This document shows, piece by piece, positions 33,874 to 37,056 of a stretch of DNA of 37,056 nt. The notes under the pieces were generated by a model that did not search any database, was not told where the DNA came from, and saw only the letters and a list, made by a program, of their open reading frames with translations. A program made the translations under genes and the position numbers. This DNA comes from Bradyrhizobiaceae bacterium (GTDB taxonomy: Bacteria; Pseudomonadota; Alphaproteobacteria; Rhizobiales; Xanthobacteraceae). Location of the stretch: positions 1 through 37,056 of the forward strand of contig CANKHJ010000024.1 of NCBI GenBank assembly GCA_947481635.1, written 5' to 3'. Each line of letters opens with the position of its first letter. The stretch's first letter is position 1.

Positions 33874-33896
33874 GGTTCTTGTCGTCCTGCGTAAGG

Positions 33897-35216
33897 TTAC
33901 TCGGCCGCGACGGACAAGCCGGCGCCGGCCGCCGCCGCTTCACCCATGATCTTGCGCGCCTCGACGGCAATACGCGTGCGGCGCCGGTAGCCGGCCCAAC
34001 CCCAATAAGCGTCAGGAAACGGCGCGTTCAGGTGACCGCATTTCTTGCAAACCCGATTGCCCTCGTTCTGATTGTAGAGTTGAGACGACGCGGCGGATTG
34101 CGAGATTGTCGGCAGGCCGATGATCTGCGAGTCGATCGGGCCCTCAAGCGGATCCGGAAAGGCGTCGGCTTCATAGTCGTTGCGAAAAGTCTCCTCACCG
34201 CATTGCTCGCACATGAAAATCATGGCTTCGCGCTGCGGCGCGGCAACCGCCTGTCGCTGGGTGATCACCGCGATCACCATCAGTTCCGGGTTGGGCGCCT
34301 GTCCATGCTTGTCGCCCACCGGATGCGTCGTCGGTCCGACCGAAACGCCGCCTGACACGAGATAGCTCGAGCCGCGTGCGCCGAAGCAGACGTTGACCTC
34401 CTGCACCGTGTTGAAATGCACGAAGTAGCCGCGCTCTCCACGATCGGAGAGGTCCTGCACCGCGACGCAAGGAACGATGCAGCCTTCGGTGAAATAGGGA
34501 AACAAGGGCGACAGCGCCGCGCCCGCGGTACGGCCGAAGTCATAAACATTGACCCGCATCGGCATGAAGGCCTCATCCGGCGGCGGAATCGCGCTTTCGC
34601 GCGATGCCGTTCGCGTGGGGACCGGGGTGTCGGCTCCGCGTTTCTGTAGTCGCGCCGCTTCGGTGGTCTCCGCCTCGCGGACCTCCGCGGCGATCTCGGG
34701 CCAGCGGAATCGCGACAAATCGATCGGCGGCAACTCGGTTCCGGTCGTCGGGCATCTGCGCATTGTCGCGTCGTCATTAAAAGACAGACAAGCGCGCTGA
34801 TAACCGTCCTGCGGAAGCTCCTTTGCACAGTCGAAGGTGACGCGTGCGATCTCTTCTTGGGTGCGTGGCGAATACCATGCGACGGCTTCGAGCCCGGGGT
34901 CGCTCGCCTTGTAGCGGAGATGGACCGACTCGGATTTAGGAACGATCCGATGCGGCGTGCCGCGCGGCACATACGCGAAGTCGCCCAATTTCAGCTCGAA
35001 ATAATTGACAGGCGACTGCCGAAATTCAATCCGCGCCTCGCCGGACATTTGAGCGATGACGGTGTCTTGTTCGCAGATCAGGAAGAACGGCTGGGAAATG
35101 TCATTCCGGCTCAGATGAAGCTGCGGATCGATACCGAGCTCCAGCATCGGGAACTCGTCATAAGCCCCACGGGCAGGAGCTTCCTTGTAAATCTCGAATC
35201 GGTTCTTGCGACGCAT
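33897..35216 (-). CDS. Bicupin related to 3-hydroxyanthranilate 3,4-dioxygenase
   Basis: A 439-residue protein with two cupin domains. The N-terminal cupin (about 30-115; VIAQMSGEARIEF and YVPRGTPHRI) resembles 3-hydroxyanthranilate dioxygenase but lacks the His-x5-Glu pair. The second cupin (about 240-320) has FVHFNTVQE, giving H267-x5-E273, and H298 or H304 as the third ligand, the facial triad expected of that enzyme. A C-terminal rubredoxin-like zinc site follows, with CEQC near 335 and CKKC near 389, as in bacterial 3-hydroxyanthranilate dioxygenase. It should cleave the ring of an aminophenol or similar substrate. The length is far above the roughly 175 residues of the bacterial enzyme. 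GGGAGG precedes the ATG at 35216. Confidence 0.75.
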   Translation of the reverse strand: MRRKNRFEIYKEAPARGAYDEFPMLELGIDPQLHLSRNDISQPFFLICEQDTVIAQMSGEARIEFRQSPVNYFELKLGDFAYVPRGTPHRIVPKSESVHLRYKASDPGLEAVAWYSPRTQEEIARVTFDCAKELPQDGYQRACLSFNDDATMRRCPTTGTELPPIDLSRFRWPEIAAEVREAETTEAARLQKRGADTPVPTRTASRESAIPPPDEAFMPMRVNVYDFGRTAGAALSPLFPYFTEGCIVPCVAVQDLSDRGERGYFVHFNTVQEVNVCFGARGSSYLVSGGVSVGPTTHPVGDKHGQAPNPELMVIAVITQRQAVAAPQREAMIFMCEQCGEETFRNDYEADAFPDPLEGPIDSQIIGLPTISQSAASSQLYNQNEGNRVCKKCGHLNAPFPDAYWGWAGYRRRTRIAVEARKIMGEAAAAGAGLSVAAE

Positions 35217-35321
35217 GACTTCCTCCCGAATCCGCTCTTGGGGCGGCTTGTTTTGGCTGCGCTCGATGGCCCGACCTCTCGGCGCGAAGACCCGAACATC
35301 AGCTTATTTGGGCTGGACGAA

Positions 35322-35350
35322 ATCATACATATTGACAGTCTTCTGTCAAT
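35322..35350 (-). promoter_or_regulatory. Promoter with overlapping MarR-type operator for the bicupin-ferredoxin-TRAP operon
   Basis: Minus-strand TTGACA (35349-35344), a 16-base spacer and TATGAT (35327-35322) make a good sigma-70 promoter about 105 bases before the bicupin start. A perfect inverted repeat ATTGACAG-N4-CTGTCAAT (35331-35350) covers the -35 and spacer. A 20-base palindrome overlapping the promoter is the usual layout for a MarR repressor, and a MarR gene lies 50 bases upstream on the same strand. Confidence 0.7.
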
Positions 35351-35399
35351 CGCAGTGAGAGGTGCTCCAAACTCTTGCGAAAGCGCGGCGCGGTTGTCG

Positions 35400-35876
35400 T
35401 CAGGCCGATGCAGTGTCAAGGAATTGGCGGATCTTGCGCATGGTCTGCGCCGCAAGTTGGATCTCAGGCAGGCCCACCGCGTCGACGATGCCCTTCGCCC
35501 ATTGAACCTGAAGCCTGTTGGCTTCTTGCGTCGCAGCACGGCCTTTGGCCGTCGCCATGACAAGCTTGGCGCGACGATGATTGGGATTTTCCACGAGCTT
35601 CACGAGACCCTGCTGCTTCAGCAGGTCGACGCTGCGTTGGACGCTCTGCCGTTGCAATCCCATGTGCCTGGCGATCTGAGCGACAGTGATGGGGTCATCT
35701 TGACTGCGCAACGCGCCAAGCACCTGCCAGAGCGCGCTGGTGAGATTCATCTCTTTGAGCAGCCGATCACCGGCAGCGAGCAACCGCCCGTTCAGGCGAA
35801 AGGTTTCGATCACGACTTTGCCGAACTCTGCCGCATTGCGTTGGTCGTCGGAGTTTTCGGGCTGGGCGATGGTCAT
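35400..35876 (-). CDS. MarR-family transcriptional regulator
   Basis: A 158-residue winged-helix regulator. The DNA-binding region is visible as 'ITVAQIARHMGLQRQSVQRSVDLLKQQGLVKLVENPNHRRAK', with the recognition helix around QRQSVQRSV and the wing NPNHRRAK. The flanking helices form the MarR dimer domain. It likely represses the bicupin operon through the palindrome at 35331-35350 and releases on binding an aromatic substrate. The ATG at 35876 has GGAAAG upstream. The frame extends to 35984 but the extra N-terminus does not look like a MarR protein. Confidence 0.88.
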   Translation of the reverse strand: MTIAQPENSDDQRNAAEFGKVVIETFRLNGRLLAAGDRLLKEMNLTSALWQVLGALRSQDDPITVAQIARHMGLQRQSVQRSVDLLKQQGLVKLVENPNHRRAKLVMATAKGRAATQEANRLQVQWAKGIVDAVGLPEIQLAAQTMRKIRQFLDTASA

Positions 35877-36017
35877 GGGGCTTTCCGCGAGGGCTGCAGT
35901 CTCCCCGAAGCAGATGCGATGTCGCAGGTCAAGAGTGGCAACGAGGACGTGGCGAGACCGCCGCCGGTCCAGAGACCGCCACACCGCGGGCCAGCGATAC
36001 CTTCAGGCCGTCAGTAC

Positions 36018-36953
36018 CTACGCGAAGCGCGGAAAAAGTTTCACCGCGTTGTTGCGAAAAATATCCGCGGCGCCGGGATCTTTCTGTAACGCGACGTCGC
36101 CAGCCTGCGTCACCGCCACCGGGCAATAAGGCCAGTCAGTGCCAAACAGGATCCGCGATGCGTCGGCGACCTCATGCATCGCGCCCATCGGACCCGCCCC
36201 TGCTGCCTGCGCGGTCTCGAAATAGAAGCTGCGGACCGCCGCCAGAATCCCCTCTTGCGTGAAGCCGGCAAAGCGCTTGTCGATCAGCGGCGCCATGGCG
36301 AGGCGCCAGCTCAGGAACGGCACGCCGCCGCCGTTATGCGCGAGGATGAACTTGATCCGCGGGAACCGCTCGCGCGCGCCACTGAAGATCAGGTTGGCGA
36401 CCGCCCGCGTGGTATCGATCGGGAATTCGACCAGGAAACCCGGGATCGCCATACCGAGCGACTTGCTCGACGGATGATAATTCGGATGCACGAAGACCGT
36501 GGCGGCGCGCTCATCGAGCAACGCGAGCACCGGGTCGAAACGCGCATCGCCGAGGAAGCTGGTTCCGAAACTCGCGAGCAGGCCCACCGCATCGAGCTTC
36601 AAGACATCGAGCGCGTAGGCGATTTCTTCCAACGCGCCATCGACGTCCGGCAGTGGAACCGCCGCGAAGCCGCCGAAGCGTTTTGGATGGCGCAACGCAA
36701 GGTCGGCAAGGAATTCGTTGCAGCGGCGCGCAAGCGCGCATGCAGCTGCGTTGTCGCCATAATGTACGCCCGGCTGCGACACCGAATTCAGTGTCGCCGC
36801 AATGCCATTCTCGTCCATGAACGCGAGCGCAAGCTCTTCGCTCCAGCGCGGGAATCCGGCGCTGATCGATGCGCCGAAGCCTCCGGCTCGCGCCGCTTCG
36901 GTGAGGAACGGGGGCACGATGTGGGCGTGAACGTCGATCCGGCTCTGCATCAT
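36018..36953 (-). CDS. Amidohydrolase-2 family decarboxylase/hydrolase (ACMSD-like)
   Basis: A 311-residue metal enzyme of the amidohydrolase-2 family, which includes aminocarboxymuconate semialdehyde decarboxylase and other nonoxidative decarboxylases. The HxH ligands are H9 and H11 (VDVHAH), with VFVHPNYH in the middle, 'ILAHNGGGVPFL' and the late aspartate in FGTDWPYCP. Its start overlaps the stop of the gene upstream (ATGA at 36953-36950). The 141-bp gap to MarR (35877-36017) holds a 9-base direct repeat GAGACCGCC at 35954 and 35972 and no evident promoter. Next to a 3-hydroxyanthranilate-dioxygenase relative, decarboxylation of a ring-cleavage product is the obvious guess. Confidence 0.85.
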   Translation of the reverse strand: MMQSRIDVHAHIVPPFLTEAARAGGFGASISAGFPRWSEELALAFMDENGIAATLNSVSQPGVHYGDNAAACALARRCNEFLADLALRHPKRFGGFAAVPLPDVDGALEEIAYALDVLKLDAVGLLASFGTSFLGDARFDPVLALLDERAATVFVHPNYHPSSKSLGMAIPGFLVEFPIDTTRAVANLIFSGARERFPRIKFILAHNGGGVPFLSWRLAMAPLIDKRFAGFTQEGILAAVRSFYFETAQAAGAGPMGAMHEVADASRILFGTDWPYCPVAVTQAGDVALQKDPGAADIFRNNAVKLFPRFA

Positions 36954-37056
36954 GCCGCAAGGCCGGCTAGTTTGAGTGCCCTCTTGTGATCTTCCAGCAC
37001 CTTGGGCATGTCTTCGGGCGGCACGCGTCCGAAGCCGCAATATGCGGCGACGCCGA
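36950..37056 (-). CDS. 3' end of a MetE-like methyltransferase gene (partial, runs off the window)
   Basis: Only the last 34 or so codons are inside the window. The frame reads GVAAYCGFGRVPPEDMPKV and continues to a stop at 36950. The YCGFGR motif matches the third zinc-ligand cysteine region near the C terminus of methionine-synthase-II-like proteins. The frame is open to the window edge, is in translational coupling with the amidohydrolase and looks intact. Because so little is visible the family call is moderate. Confidence 0.5.
   Translation of the reverse strand, partial: GVAAYCGFGRVPPEDMPKVLEDHKRALKLAGLAA

Overview
The window reads as a GC-rich alphaproteobacterial chromosome segment. 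Codon use, the mix of Bug/TctC, TAXI and DctP receptors, the VanA-type Rieske oxygenases and a CYP199-like P450 all point to the Bradyrhizobium/Rhodopseudomonas kind of soil Hyphomicrobiales. That placement is inference; there is no rRNA or tRNA here to fix it. Almost everything is catabolic or transport related: a dense accessory island of oxygenases, uptake systems, decarboxylases and hydrolases, with one local regulator (MarR) and several gene remnants.

Layout. 1-144: tandem short repeats that look like the end of an IS21-type element. 145-6565 (minus): Rieske oxygenase, its flavin/[2Fe-2S] reductase, a complete SsuABC/TauABC-like ABC importer with two permeases, and a metallo-beta-lactamase-fold hydrolase. 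6566-6689: a probable promoter with a perfect 25-bp inverted repeat. 6690-10596 (minus): an alpha/beta hydrolase lacking its nucleophile serine, a glycolipid-binding-family protein, a Bug receptor and a MetE-like zinc methyltransferase. 10760-11085: a scar where the 5' parts of two convergent genes are joined tail to tail. 11085-17137 (minus): formamidase, Rieske oxygenase and a molybdenum hydroxylase whose large and FAD subunits are fused. 17458-19105 (minus): a third Rieske oxygenase with an NTF2-like partner. 19457-23740 (plus): GMC oxidoreductase, P450 and LLM monooxygenase. 23765-27451 (minus): a second LLM monooxygenase, a two-subunit ThDP enzyme and a 2-oxoglutarate dioxygenase. 27690-28115: an ABC permease remnant. 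28246-35876 (minus): a third LLM enzyme, a MetE-like remnant, a TAXI receptor, a fused DctQM permease, a DctP receptor, a Rieske ferredoxin, a bicupin related to 3-hydroxyanthranilate dioxygenase, and MarR. 36018-37056 (minus): an ACMSD-type amidohydrolase and the 3' end of a MetE-like gene.

How it may work together (inference): organic acids or N-containing aromatics enter by ABC, TRAP or TTT-type systems. They are hydroxylated or demethylated by Rieske, Mo-hydroxylase, P450, LLM and 2OG enzymes, then cleaved by the bicupin and decarboxylated by the amidohydrolase or ThDP enzymes. Formamidase and the formamidase-like alpha/beta hydrolase hint that an N-formyl compound or formamide is handled. 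No single described pathway matches this combination.

The best candidates for something new are the bicupin-ferredoxin-TRAP module under a MarR-type operator, the fused Mo hydroxylase coupled to a ThDP decarboxylase, and the signal-less TAXI protein inside a DctPQM operon.
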